Source of the DNA: an uncultured Alistipes sp.
GTDB lineage: Bacteria; Bacteroidota; Bacteroidia; Bacteroidales; Rikenellaceae
Assembly (NCBI GenBank): GCA_947173915.1
Contig: CAMWGZ010000008.1
Span: forward strand, 1 to 16,184
Reading direction: 5' to 3'
Length of the DNA stretch: 16,184 nt
Shown: piece by piece, positions 1-7,256 of the stretch
Layout: each line of letters opens with the position of its first letter
Numbering within the stretch: position 1 is the stretch's first letter
Notes under the pieces: generated by a model
Told to the model about the DNA's origin: nothing
What the model saw: the letters and a program-made list of their open reading frames with translations, nothing else
Databases searched by the model: none
Translations under genes and position numbers: made by a program

Positions 1-275
1 GGCTGGACCTTCTTGATCATGCCGCTCAGCATCAGCTCCGTGGAGTTGAAGTCGGCGATCACACCGTCCTTGAGCGGACGGATCGTCTTGATATTCGGAT
101 TGGTGCGCTCGTGCATGCGCTGCGCCTCCTGACCGATGGCGATCAGTTTGCCCGTGTGCACGTCGAGTGCGACGATCGAAGGTTCGTCCACCACCACCTT
201 TCCGTTATGAATGATCAGGGTGTTGGCCGTACCCAGGTCGATCGCCAACTCCTGCGTCAATGAAAAAAGTCCCAT
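1..275 (-). CDS. mreB: Rod shape-determining protein MreB (N-terminal 91 residues; gene leaves the window on the left)
   Basis: MreB is the bacterial actin homologue that polymerises under the inner membrane and guides cell-wall elongation. The visible N-terminus begins MGLFSLTQELAIDLGTANT. It carries the actin-superfamily phosphate-1 loop DLGTANT (residues 13-19) and the MreB-typical EPSIVA (31-36), followed by IGQEAQRM and RPLKDGVIADF, which are characteristic of MreB rather than DnaK or FtsA. The start is the ATG at 273-275, the first in frame after an AT-rich leader. The remainder of the protein, and any mreC/mreD genes downstream, lie outside the window. It diverges from gpsA. Identification is secure from the conserved N-terminal third. 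Confidence 0.95.
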   Translation of the reverse strand, partial: MGLFSLTQELAIDLGTANTLIIHNGKVVVDEPSIVALDVHTGKLIAIGQEAQRMHERTNPNIKTIRPLKDGVIADFNSTELMLSGMIKKVQ

Positions 276-310
276 AACACGCTATCCTGTGTATCTTAAA
301 ATTCTGAAAA

Positions 311-338
311 CAAAAATATTGAACGGCAACAGCCGCAA
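311..338 (-). promoter_or_regulatory. Alternative mreB promoter, -7 box TATTTTTG
   Basis: TATTTTTG on the minus strand (311-318) also fits TAnnTTTG. A TTG lies 17 bp upstream (336-338), slightly short of the usual 19 bp. It would give a leader of roughly 30 nt. It may act instead of, or together with, the 379-386 box. Confidence 0.3.
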
Positions 339-378
339 CCGTCCGAATCTCCCGCGGCGGTCCCCGGCCGAGCCAGGA

Positions 379-386
379 CAAAGATA
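379..386 (-). promoter_or_regulatory. Candidate mreB promoter, -7 box TATCTTTG
   Basis: Read on the minus strand this octamer matches the Bacteroidetes sigma-ABfr -7 consensus TAnnTTTG. The identical octamer recurs ahead of gdhA, the 4799 gene and ftsY in this window. No clear -33 TTTG is seen at the expected distance. It would give mreB a leader of about 100 nt. Confidence 0.45.
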
Positions 387-427
387 GGAAAAAGATGGAT
401 ATTTATGCGCATTTCCACATTTTTTAT

Positions 428-435
428 TATATTTG
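428..435 (+). promoter_or_regulatory. Candidate gpsA promoter, -7 box TATATTTG
   Basis: TATATTTG matches TAnnTTTG and lies only 17 bp before the gpsA ATG, so the predicted 5' leader is about 10 nt. No convincing -33 element is visible. A TATAAT lies at 439-444, but Bacteroidetes do not normally use that box. Confidence 0.45.
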
Positions 436-452
436 TATTATAATCTCATAGC

Positions 453-1475
453 ATGAAAATGTCGGAAAACAGTTACAAGATACCCGCCTCCGCCCGCTGC
501 GCCGTCATCGGCTACGGCAGCTGGGCCACGGCACTGGCCAAAGTACTCTCCGAAAACGAGCCGTCGATCGGCTGGTACGTCCGCAATCCCGAAGTGCTCG
601 AAAGCCTCCGCACCAAAGGACGCAACCCGCGCTATCTGAGCAACGTGCGCTTCGACCCGCAGCGCATCGTCCCCTCCGACGACCTCGACCGCACGGTCGC
701 CGAGGCCGACGTGATCATCCTGGCCGCCCCGTCGGCCTACCTGAAGAAGACCCTCGCCCCGCTGCATGTCTCGCTGCGGGACAAGTTCGTGATCTCCGCC
801 ATCAAAGGCATCGTTCCCGACGACTACACCTCCGTGGTGGAGTACATGCACGACCACTACGACCTGTCTTTCAAGCAGCTGGGCATCGTCACGGGTCCCT
901 CCCACGCCGAAGAGGTGTCGCTCGAACGACTCTCCTACCTCACGGTGGTGGCGACCGACCCGGAGAACGCCCGCGTGCTGGGCGGCAAATTCGCCACCGA
1001 CTACATCCGACTCTCCTACGCGACGGATCTCTACGGCATCGAGTACGCCACGATACTCAAGAACATCTACGCCGTCGCCGTCGGCATGGCGGTCGGCCTG
1101 GGCTACGGCGACAACTTCCTGGCGGTGCTCATCTCGAACAGCGCCCTCGAAATGGCCCGGTTTCTGCGGGAGAGCTACCCCGACGAGCGGGAGACGCGCG
1201 CCTCGGCCTACCTGGGCGACCTGCTGGTAACCTGTTACTCGGTCCACAGCCGCAACCGCAAGCTGGGACTGCTCATCGGACACGGCTGCACGGTGCGCGA
1301 CGCACTGGACGAGATGACCCAGGTGGCCGAAGGCTATTTCGCCGCCGAGTGCATCCGCCACATCAACGCCCGCCATCGGGTCCGCATGCCGATCGCCGAC
1401 ACGGTCTATGAGGTGCTCTACAAGGGTGCGCCCGTGCGCGAAGCGATGCAGGCACTGACGGCGGAGCTGGTCTGA
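453..1475 (+). CDS. gpsA: NAD(P)-dependent glycerol-3-phosphate dehydrogenase
   Basis: GpsA reduces dihydroxyacetone phosphate to sn-glycerol-3-phosphate in the cytoplasm, supplying the backbone for phospholipids. The 340-residue protein has the family's normal length. It has an N-terminal Rossmann fold with the dinucleotide loop GYGSWATALA (20-29) and the conserved SAIKG (115-119). GPSHAEEV follows at 148-155. The substrate domain has LKNIYAVAVG (202-211; K203 corresponds to the family's catalytic lysine) and GDLLVTCYSVHSRNRKLG (255-272). The loop reads GYGSWAT where many homologues have GxGxWGT, a substitution I believe is common in Bacteroidetes. The start at 453 gives MKMSEN; the ATG at 459 is an alternative. 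pgi follows 141 bp downstream on the same strand with no terminator seen between them, so the two are probably cotranscribed. Confidence 0.95.
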   Translation: MKMSENSYKIPASARCAVIGYGSWATALAKVLSENEPSIGWYVRNPEVLESLRTKGRNPRYLSNVRFDPQRIVPSDDLDRTVAEADVIILAAPSAYLKKTLAPLHVSLRDKFVISAIKGIVPDDYTSVVEYMHDHYDLSFKQLGIVTGPSHAEEVSLERLSYLTVVATDPENARVLGGKFATDYIRLSYATDLYGIEYATILKNIYAVAVGMAVGLGYGDNFLAVLISNSALEMARFLRESYPDERETRASAYLGDLLVTCYSVHSRNRKLGLLIGHGCTVRDALDEMTQVAEGYFAAECIRHINARHRVRMPIADTVYEVLYKGAPVREAMQALTAELV

Positions 1476-1574
1476 AAACCGGAAGCGCGACCGGCCACAA
1501 AGTCGCCACCGGAAACCTCTTCCGGGCGGACCGACCGGAAGCACCCGCCCCCCTACGAACGAATTTCACTTCCG

Positions 1575-1595
1575 CCCGCCCCTTCGGGGTGCGGG
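1575..1595 (+). other. GC-rich imperfect hairpin in the gpsA-pgi intergenic region
   Basis: CCCGCCCC (1575-1582) can pair with the GGGGTGCGGG segment (1586-1595), with a bulge. It lies 21 nt before the pgi ATG and is not followed by a T tract. It is therefore more likely a leader structure or processing element than a terminator. Confidence 0.3.
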
Positions 1596-1616
1596 TCGGA
1601 CAAACCTACAAAGACC

Positions 1617-2945
1617 ATGAATACCTTGCAATTCGATCCCTCCCGCGCAGCACTCCACCTCTCCGATCAGGAACGGACGGAAGCCCTGCGCGCCAACGCG
1701 CTGCTCCACGACGGCAGCGGCGCAGGCCACGACTTTCTGGGCTGGGTGCACCTCCCCTCGTCCCTCGACGAGGCGGCCCTGGCAGCCATCGAAGCCGAAG
1801 CGGCCCGGCTGCGGACGCTGGCCGATACGATCCTTTGCATCGGTATCGGCGGTTCCTACCTCGGCGCACGAGCCGTGCAGGAGGCGCTCGACGATCCTTT
1901 CGCCGCGCTGCATCCCGGACAAACACACCACCTGCTCTTCGCAGGGCAGAACCTCTCGGAGGAGTACACGGCCCGCCTGTTCGAGGCCGTGCGCGAGCGG
2001 TCGATCGCCGCGATCGTCATCTCCAAGTCGGGTACCACGACCGAGCCGGCGATCGCCTTCCGGCTGATCCGCGCCGAAATGGAGCGCCGCTACGGACGCG
2101 AAGAGGCGGCCCGGCGGATCGTGGCCGTCACGGACCGCAGCCGGGGCGCACTCAAGTCCCTGGCCGACCGGGAGGGCTACCGCACCTTCGTCATTCCGGA
2201 CGACGTGGGGGGACGCTACTCGGTGCTGACTCCCGTCGGGCTGCTGCCGCTGGCGGCGGCCGGAGTCGATATCCGCGCCCTCGTCGAGGGTGCCCGCGAG
2301 ATGGAGCGGGCGACGGCCCCGGAAGCCTCCTTCGAGGAGAATCCGGCAGCGCGCTATGCCGCCGTCCGCAACGCCCTCTACCGCAAAGGGTACAAGATCG
2401 AGATACTGGCCTCGTACGAACCGCAGTTGCACCACCTGACCGAATGGTGGAAGCAGCTCTACGGCGAGAGCGAGGGCAAGCAGGGACGGGGCATCTTCCC
2501 GGCAGGTGCCACCTTCACGACCGACCTCCACTCGATGGGGCAATACATTCAGGAGGGCGAGCGCATGCTCTTCGAAACGGTCGTCTCGGTGGCCGATACG
2601 CACGGGCATGTGACGATAGCACCCGACCCCGAGGATGCCGACGGACTCAACTTCCTGGCCGGCAAACGCCTTTCGGAAATCAACCGCACGGCAGAGCTGG
2701 GCGTGGCGCTGGCCCACACCGACGGCGGCGTTCCCAACCTGCGGATCGAACTTCCCCGGCTCGATGCCCGCAACGTCGGTCGCCTGATCTACTTCTTCGA
2801 GAAGGCCTGCGGCATCAGCGGCTACCTGCTCGGGGTCAATCCGTTCGACCAGCCCGGCGTGGAGGCCTACAAGAAAAACATGTTCGCACTGCTGGGCAAG
2901 CCCGGCTACGAGGAGGAGGCCGAACGGCTGCGCAAGCGGCTGTAA
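1617..2945 (+). CDS. pgi: Glucose-6-phosphate isomerase
   Basis: The enzyme interconverts glucose-6-phosphate and fructose-6-phosphate in glycolysis and gluconeogenesis. The 442-residue protein is of the short bacterial PGI type and contains two SIS sugar-phosphate folds. Phosphate-binding motifs are GIGGSYLGARA (76-86) and SKSGTTTEPA (136-145). PGI signature 1 is DVGGRYSVLTPVG (196-208). GESEGKQG (283-290) carries the catalytic-region glutamate, and DLHSMGQ (303-309) the ring-opening histidine. Signature 2 is GVNPFDQPGVEAYKK (406-420), with the catalytic-region lysine at its end. The ATG at 1617 follows an A-rich leader without a clear Shine-Dalgarno. It lies downstream of gpsA, an association I recall from Bacteroides genomes. 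It ends at a strong intrinsic terminator. Confidence 0.97.
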   Translation: MNTLQFDPSRAALHLSDQERTEALRANALLHDGSGAGHDFLGWVHLPSSLDEAALAAIEAEAARLRTLADTILCIGIGGSYLGARAVQEALDDPFAALHPGQTHHLLFAGQNLSEEYTARLFEAVRERSIAAIVISKSGTTTEPAIAFRLIRAEMERRYGREEAARRIVAVTDRSRGALKSLADREGYRTFVIPDDVGGRYSVLTPVGLLPLAAAGVDIRALVEGAREMERATAPEASFEENPAARYAAVRNALYRKGYKIEILASYEPQLHHLTEWWKQLYGESEGKQGRGIFPAGATFTTDLHSMGQYIQEGERMLFETVVSVADTHGHVTIAPDPEDADGLNFLAGKRLSEINRTAELGVALAHTDGGVPNLRIELPRLDARNVGRLIYFFEKACGISGYLLGVNPFDQPGVEAYKKNMFALLGKPGYEEEAERLRKRL

Positions 2946-2966
2946 CGCACTTCCTGACAGTACAGC

Positions 2967-3007
2967 AACGCCCCGGAGTCCTGCCTTGTCGGATTCCGGG
3001 GCGTTTT
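2967..3007 (+). terminator. Strong intrinsic terminator of gpsA-pgi
   Basis: AACGCCCCGGAGTCC (2967-2981) pairs with GGATTCCGGGGCGTT (2991-3005) over 15 bp with one G-U wobble and a 9-nt loop. A short T run follows (3004-3007). It begins 22 bp after the pgi stop codon. Confidence 0.9.
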
Positions 3008-3136
3008 CCGTGCCGGACACCGCACGCCCGGCATGCTGTCGGCCGCCCTACGAAACAGCAGTCCGCACAGCCGATCCGGCTGCCCAAATACAGCGCCCGG
3101 ATTCCGGTTCCGCGCACGAACGACAGGAACGGAACG

Positions 3137-3169
3137 AAAAAACGGGAGCGGCCCGATGGACCGCTCCCG
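3137..3169 (-). terminator. Intrinsic terminator of gdhA
   Basis: On the minus strand, CGGGAGCGG pairs perfectly with CCGCTCCCG (positions 3161-3169 with 3143-3151), followed by six T residues (3142-3137). It starts 25 bp after the gdhA stop. Together with the pgi terminator it insulates the convergent pair. The roughly 130 bp between them hold nothing I can identify. Confidence 0.9.
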
Positions 3170-3193
3170 ACTTATAAGGGAAACAACTATTTA

Positions 3194-4534
3194 TTAGTAG
3201 ATACCCTGCTCGAGCATAGCCTGAGCGACCTTCATGAAGCCGGCGATGTTGGCGCCCTTCACGTAGTCGATGTGGCCATCCTGCTGCTTGCCGAACTTCA
3301 CGCAAGCCTCGTGGATGCTCTCCATGATGAAGTGGAGCTTCTCGTCCACCTCTTTGCCCGACCACGACAGGTGCATGCAGTTCTGCGTCATCTCCAGACC
3401 CGAAGTAGCAACGCCACCTGCGTTTACAGCCTTACCGGGAGCGAAGAGGATACCTGCGCTCTGGAAAGCGTGGATAGCCTCCGGCGTGCAGCCCATGTTC
3501 GAAACCTCGGCAACGCACCAGGTGCCGTTCTTCAGCAGCTCGGCAGCGTCGTCGCCGTTGAGCTCGTTCTGGAATGCGCAAGGCAGGGCGATGTCGCACT
3601 TCACGCTCCAAGCCTTCTTGCCCGGAGTGAAGGTTGCCTGCGGGAACTTCTCGGCGAACGGAGCGACGATGTTGCGGTTCGAAGCGCGGAGCTCCAGCAG
3701 ATAGTCGATCATCTCGGCGTTCATACCCTCGGGGATATTGACGACACCGTCGGGACCCGAGATAGCGATAACCTTAGCGCCCAGCTCGGTAGCTTTCTTC
3801 GAAGCACCCCAAGCCACGTTACCGAAACCGGAAACGGCGATGGTAGCGCCCTTCAGGCTCTTGCCGGCGAGTTTGAGCATGTGCTCGACGAAGTAGAGAG
3901 CACCGAAGCCGGTTGCCTCCGGACGGAGGATCGAACCGCCCCAGGTCTCGCCCTTGCCGGTCAGCACGCCGGTGTGGTACTTGCGGGCGAGCTTCTGATA
4001 CATACCGTTCAGGAAGCCGATCTCACGACCGCCTACGCCTACGTCGCCGGCGGGAACGTCGGTATCAACACCGATGTTGCGCCAAAGCTCCAGCATGAAA
4101 GCCTGGCAGAAACGCATGATCTCAGCATCCGACTTGCCGACGGGATCGAAGTCCGAACCGCCCTTCGCACCACCCATGGGGAGGGTCGTCAGCGCGTTCT
4201 TGAAGGTCTGCTCGAAACCGAGGAACTTCAGCATGGAGGGGTTCACAGCCTTGTGGAAACGCAGACCGCCTTTGTAGGGACCGATCGCGCCGTTGAACTG
4301 CACGCGGTAGCCGAGGTTGGTCTGTACGGTACCGTTGTCATCAACCCAGGTCACACGGAACGTGAAGATACGGTCGGGCTCCACGATGCGCTCGACGATC
4401 TTCGCCTTCTCGAATTCGGGATGCTGGTTGTAAACCTCCTCGATCGATTCGAGGACCTCGCGTACAGCCTGCAGGTATTCGTTTTCACCCGGGTGCTTAC
4501 GCTCCAATTCTGCCATTAAGTTTTGTACGTTCAT
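3194..4534 (-). CDS. gdhA: Glutamate dehydrogenase, hexameric, probably NADP-dependent
   Basis: The enzyme reductively aminates 2-oxoglutarate to glutamate and is a main ammonia-assimilation route in Bacteroidales. The 446-residue protein matches the 50-kDa hexameric GDH family in length. Substrate-site lysines are K88 (GPYKGGLRFH), K112 (TFKNAL) and K124 (PMGGAKGG). The catalytic aspartate is D164 in PAGDVGVGGREIG. These sit one residue before the well-studied Clostridium symbiosum positions K89, K113, K125 and D165. The Rossmann nucleotide loop is GFGNVAWGA (236-244). Cofactor preference is inferred from family resemblance, not proven. Codon choice looks typical of a highly expressed gene, with more GTA, GGT and AAC codons than its GC-rich neighbours. 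The ATG lies inside a perfect palindrome (4530-4545). It is monocistronic with its own promoter and terminator. Confidence 0.96.
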   Translation of the reverse strand: MNVQNLMAELERKHPGENEYLQAVREVLESIEEVYNQHPEFEKAKIVERIVEPDRIFTFRVTWVDDNGTVQTNLGYRVQFNGAIGPYKGGLRFHKAVNPSMLKFLGFEQTFKNALTTLPMGGAKGGSDFDPVGKSDAEIMRFCQAFMLELWRNIGVDTDVPAGDVGVGGREIGFLNGMYQKLARKYHTGVLTGKGETWGGSILRPEATGFGALYFVEHMLKLAGKSLKGATIAVSGFGNVAWGASKKATELGAKVIAISGPDGVVNIPEGMNAEMIDYLLELRASNRNIVAPFAEKFPQATFTPGKKAWSVKCDIALPCAFQNELNGDDAAELLKNGTWCVAEVSNMGCTPEAIHAFQSAGILFAPGKAVNAGGVATSGLEMTQNCMHLSWSGKEVDEKLHFIMESIHEACVKFGKQQDGHIDYVKGANIAGFMKVAQAMLEQGIY

Positions 4535-4545
4535 AATATTATGAA
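4530..4545. repeat. Perfect 16-bp palindrome spanning the gdhA start codon
   Basis: TTCATAATATTATGAA equals its own reverse complement. The gdhA ATG (4534-4532, minus) lies within it. In mRNA it could form a 6-bp stem with a 4-nt loop covering the start codon. In DNA it could be a dimeric repressor site just downstream of the predicted transcription start. Confidence 0.6.
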
Positions 4546-4570
4546 TTTAAGTTGTGGTTTAACGTTGTCG

Positions 4571-4578
4571 CAAAGATA
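4571..4578 (-). promoter_or_regulatory. gdhA promoter, -7 box TATCTTTG
   Basis: The minus-strand octamer is an exact TAnnTTTG match 36 bp before the start codon. At the 19-bp -33 position the sequence is TTAC, a weak match. The predicted leader is about 30 nt and includes the 4530-4545 palindrome. Confidence 0.65.
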
Positions 4579-4601
4579 GTATTTATTCCGATAGATTGTA
4601 A

Positions 4602-4740
4602 TTTATTTCGCACGAAAAGATTTCTTTTTCGCAGCACGCCTCCTCTTCCCCGCCGCCGGCAGGGATTCCGGCCCCTCCTCCGGGGCGGCGGAGGCATCCG
4701 CGGCAGAGAAAAAATCATGAAGTTTTCTCGGGCGATCGCA
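4602..4740. other. Non-coding spacer between divergent promoters, with GC-rich inverted repeats
   Basis: This stretch lies upstream of both the gdhA and the 4799-gene -7 boxes, so it is probably not transcribed from either. It contains a perfect 6-bp inverted repeat, CCTCCG/CGGAGG (4677-4682 and 4689-4694). A larger dyad, CCGCCGCC/GGCGGCGG (4650-4657 and 4684-4691), overlaps it. The high GC contrasts with the AT-rich promoters on each side. No T tract follows on either strand, so it does not resemble a terminator. Confidence 0.4.
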
Positions 4741-4761
4741 CGGATCGAGCGGGAATTTCGT

Positions 4762-4769
4762 TATCTTTG
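4762..4769 (+). promoter_or_regulatory. Promoter of the GNAT-gcvT operon, -7 box TATCTTTG
   Basis: Exact TAnnTTTG match 29 bp before the ATG at 4799, with the same octamer as the gdhA and ftsY promoters. No TTTG is found 19 bp upstream. The predicted leader is about 22 nt and A-rich near the start codon. Confidence 0.6.
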
Positions 4770-4798
4770 TTGGGATCAAACTTTTCAACCGACAAAAA

Positions 4799-5998
4799 AT
4801 GAGTTCCGACAAATATATCCTTCAGGAGGTCTCCGACAAACGCTCGGAGCGCGAGTTCCTCGACCTGCCCCGACGCATCTACAAAGGAAACAGAAACTGG
4901 GTCTGCCCCCTCGACGACTCGATCCGGGCGATCTTCGATCCGAAGAAAAACGAAATGTTCGCCTCGGGCGAGGCCATACGCTGGATCGCCCGCGACCGCG
5001 AGGGGCGGGTGGTCGGCCGCATCGCGGCCTTCTACGACCGGGAGCACGCCATGCTGGAGGAGCAGCCGACGGGAGGCTGCGGATTTTTCGAGGCGATCGA
5101 CGACCAGCAGCTGGCCGACCGGCTCTTCGACGCAGCCCGCATGTGGCTCGCCAGCCGGGGCATGGAGGCGATGGACGGACCGATCAACTTCGGACCGCGC
5201 GACTCGTGGTGGGGGCTGCTGGTCGAGGGCTACCAGTTCCAGCCGCTGTTCGAGAACCCCTACAACCCACCTTATTATAAAGACCTTTTCGAGAACTACG
5301 GATTCAAGAACTACTTCAACCAGCACACCTACCTGCGGGAGCTGAACGTAGGCATGCTGAGCGACTCGGTCTATGAGCGGGTAAAGCGTCTCGAGGAGAC
5401 GGCCGGCTACAGCTTCCGGCACATCTCCAAGGACAACCTCGAACAGGTGGCCGAAGATTTCCGACTGATCTACAACAAGGCCTGGGCGCTCTTCTCGGGT
5501 GTCAAGGCGATGGACCGCGAGGAGGCGCAGCGCATCCTCAACACGCTGCGGCCCATCATCGACGAGCGGCTGATCTACTTCGCCTACTACAACGACGAGC
5601 CGATCGGCTTCTTCATCATGGTCCCCGACCTCAACCGCGTGATCGGGGCCTTCAACGGCAAACTGGGCTGGTGGAACAAGCTGCGCCTGATGTGGGCGCT
5701 CAAGGTATCGCACAAGGCCGACCGCATCTTCGGCCTGATCTTCGGCGTAGCACCGGAGTTCCACGGCAAGGGCATCGAGTCGGGCATCATCCGCGAGTTC
5801 GAGAAGGTGGTGGACAAGCTCCCCTACAAGAGCCTCGAGCTGGCCTGGATCGGCGACTTCAACCCCGTGATGATGCGCATGGTCGAGAACTACGTCTGCG
5901 CCACCAAGCACAAGATGCACACCACCTACCGCTACCTGTTCGACCGCACCCGCGAGTTCCGCCGCTGTCCGCGCATGGGCGTGAAGCGGCGCGAGTAG
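4799..5998 (+). CDS. GNAT-superfamily acyltransferase-like protein of unknown substrate (YghO-like)
   Basis: This 399-residue cytoplasmic protein has no signal peptide or membrane segment. It resembles the large GNAT-like proteins common in Bacteroidetes and related to E. coli YghO; no substrate is known to me. It reads as two GNAT-like halves. The N-half has an acetyltransferase-like strand, RVVGRIAAFYD (70-80), and the family block DGPINFGPRDSWWGLL (126-141). The C-half has EPIGFFIMVPD (267-277) and a degenerate acetyl-CoA loop GVAPEFHGKGIESG (316-329), where H-G-K-G stands in for the usual R-x-x-G-x-G. It ends with ELAWIGDFNPVMMRMVENY (347-365), a typical C-terminal GNAT strand-helix. The start follows an A-rich stretch with no Shine-Dalgarno. 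gcvT begins 36 bp after its stop with no terminator between, so the two are probably one operon. The GNAT assignment is fairly sure, the function unknown. Confidence 0.75.
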   Translation: MSSDKYILQEVSDKRSEREFLDLPRRIYKGNRNWVCPLDDSIRAIFDPKKNEMFASGEAIRWIARDREGRVVGRIAAFYDREHAMLEEQPTGGCGFFEAIDDQQLADRLFDAARMWLASRGMEAMDGPINFGPRDSWWGLLVEGYQFQPLFENPYNPPYYKDLFENYGFKNYFNQHTYLRELNVGMLSDSVYERVKRLEETAGYSFRHISKDNLEQVAEDFRLIYNKAWALFSGVKAMDREEAQRILNTLRPIIDERLIYFAYYNDEPIGFFIMVPDLNRVIGAFNGKLGWWNKLRLMWALKVSHKADRIFGLIFGVAPEFHGKGIESGIIREFEKVVDKLPYKSLELAWIGDFNPVMMRMVENYVCATKHKMHTTYRYLFDRTREFRRCPRMGVKRRE

Positions 5999-6034
5999 GG
6001 AAAAACCGGAAATTCACACCACACAACGAAAAAT

Positions 6035-7144
6035 ATGAAAACAACCGTTTTTACCAAACACCACATCGAGAACGGCGCCAAGATGGCCGAGTTCGCGGGC
6101 TACAACATGCCGATCGAGTTTTCGGGCATCAACGACGAGCACCTTTCGGTGCGTAACAACGCCGGCGTGTTCGATGTCAGCCACATGGGCGAGGTATGGG
6201 TCAAGGGTCCGAAAGCCGAGGCCTTCCTGCAGCACATTACCTCGAACGATGTCGCGGCCCTCTACGACGGCAAGGTGCAGTACACCTGCATGCCCAACGG
6301 CAAGGGCGGCATCGTCGATGACCTGCTGGTCTATCGCGTCGATGCCGAGACCTACCTGCTGGTCATCAACGCCGCCAACATCGACAAGGACTGGAAGCAC
6401 ATCGTCGAGCAGGGGGCGAAGTTCGGCCTGGAGGCCGGCCACGGCAAGCAGCTCTACAACGCCTCCGACGAGATCTGCCAGCTGGCCGTGCAGGGTCCCA
6501 ACGCCATGAAGATCGTCCAGAAGCTCTGCGACGAGCCGGTCGAGAACATGGAGTACTACACCTTCAAGAAGACGAAGGTGGCCGGCGTGGATGCGATCCT
6601 CTCGATCACGGGTTACACCGGTGCGGGCGGCTGCGAGATCTACGTGGCCAACGAGGACGGCGAGAAGCTCTGGCAGGCGCTCTGGCAGGCCGGCGAGCCG
6701 GAAGGGCTGAAGAACATCGGCCTCGGTGCCCGCGACACGCTCCGTCTGGAGATGGGCTTCTGCCTCTACGGCAACGACATCTGCGACACCACCTCGCCGA
6801 TCGAGGCCGGACTGGGCTGGATTACCAAATTCGTCGAGGGCAAGGATTTCATCGACCGCGCCTACATGGAGCAGCAGAAGGCCGGCGGCCTGACCCGCAA
6901 GCTCGTGGGCTTCAAGATGATCGACCGGGGCATTCCGCGTCACGAATACAAGATCGCATCGCCCGAGGGCGAGATCATCGGCGAAGTGACCTCCGGCACC
7001 ATGTCGCCCTGCCTGAAACAGGGCATCGGCATGGGCTACGTGAAAAAGGAGTATGCCAAGGTCGGCACGCAGATCGCCATCGTGATCCGCGAGAAGCTGA
7101 TGAAGGCCGAAGTGGTCAAACTGCCTTTCGTCGGCACGAAATAG
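6035..7144 (+). CDS. gcvT: Aminomethyltransferase, T-protein of the glycine cleavage system
   Basis: GcvT takes the aminomethyl group from the lipoylated H-protein and transfers the methylene carbon to tetrahydrofolate, releasing ammonia. The 369-residue length is normal. The N-terminal folate-binding domain includes [14 protein letters not shown] (19-32) and [14 protein letters not shown] (46-59). [14 protein letters not shown] (88-101) contains the conserved catalytic aspartate (D96). [13 protein letters not shown] and [19 protein letters not shown] are T-protein hallmarks. The C-terminal barrel has [20 protein letters not shown]. GcvH and GcvP are not in this window, so the system is dispersed. 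It lies downstream of the GNAT-like gene and ends at a strong terminator. Confidence 0.97.
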   Translation: MKTTVFTKHHIENGAKMAEFAGYNMPIEFSGINDEHLSVRNNAGVFDVSHMGEVWVKGPKAEAFLQHITSNDVAALYDGKVQYTCMPNGKGGIVDDLLVYRVDAETYLLVINAANIDKDWKHIVEQGAKFGLEAGHGKQLYNASDEICQLAVQGPNAMKIVQKLCDEPVENMEYYTFKKTKVAGVDAILSITGYTGAGGCEIYVANEDGEKLWQALWQAGEPEGLKNIGLGARDTLRLEMGFCLYGNDICDTTSPIEAGLGWITKFVEGKDFIDRAYMEQQKAGGLTRKLVGFKMIDRGIPRHEYKIASPEGEIIGEVTSGTMSPCLKQGIGMGYVKKEYAKVGTQIAIVIREKLMKAEVVKLPFVGTK

Positions 7145-7172
7145 ACCGCACGCCTACCCTGAAGAAGATTTT

Positions 7173-7209
7173 CCCCGGAAGCGGCCCGATCGCTTCCGGG
7201 GTTCTTTTT
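7173..7209 (+). terminator. Intrinsic terminator of the GNAT-gcvT operon
   Basis: CCCCGGAAGCG (7173-7183) pairs perfectly with CGCTTCCGGGG (7191-7201) around a 7-nt loop and is followed by TTCTTTTT. It starts 28 bp after the gcvT stop. Confidence 0.93.
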
Positions 7210-7256
7210 CTGCGCACCGCAGCCCGCATCGATTACCCATTTTACCTATTCGAGCC

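Noticed and set aside
438..1544. A 368-codon open frame antisense to gpsA
   Set aside because: It is opposite a gene with all GpsA motifs; its composition (Val/Gly/His/Asp-rich) shows no domain pattern.
1589..4519. A 976-codon open frame on the plus strand running through pgi and antisense to gdhA
   Set aside because: It is out of frame with pgi and antisense to gdhA. The translation is low-complexity Arg/Pro/Gly in the first part and the reverse reading of gdhA in the second, both typical of shadow frames in GC-rich DNA.
4603..4812. A 69-codon minus-strand frame overlapping the start of the 4799 gene
   Set aside because: It would start inside the divergent gene and cross that gene's consensus -7 box. 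No homology is recognised. The Lys/Arg tail is noted as a finding only.
3137..7209. Shared 11-mer AGCGGCCCGAT in the gdhA and gcvT terminators, suggesting a repeat family
   Set aside because: The similarity is confined to part of one stem arm and the loop, and the two terminators read in opposite directions; coincidence in GC-rich hairpins is the simpler explanation.
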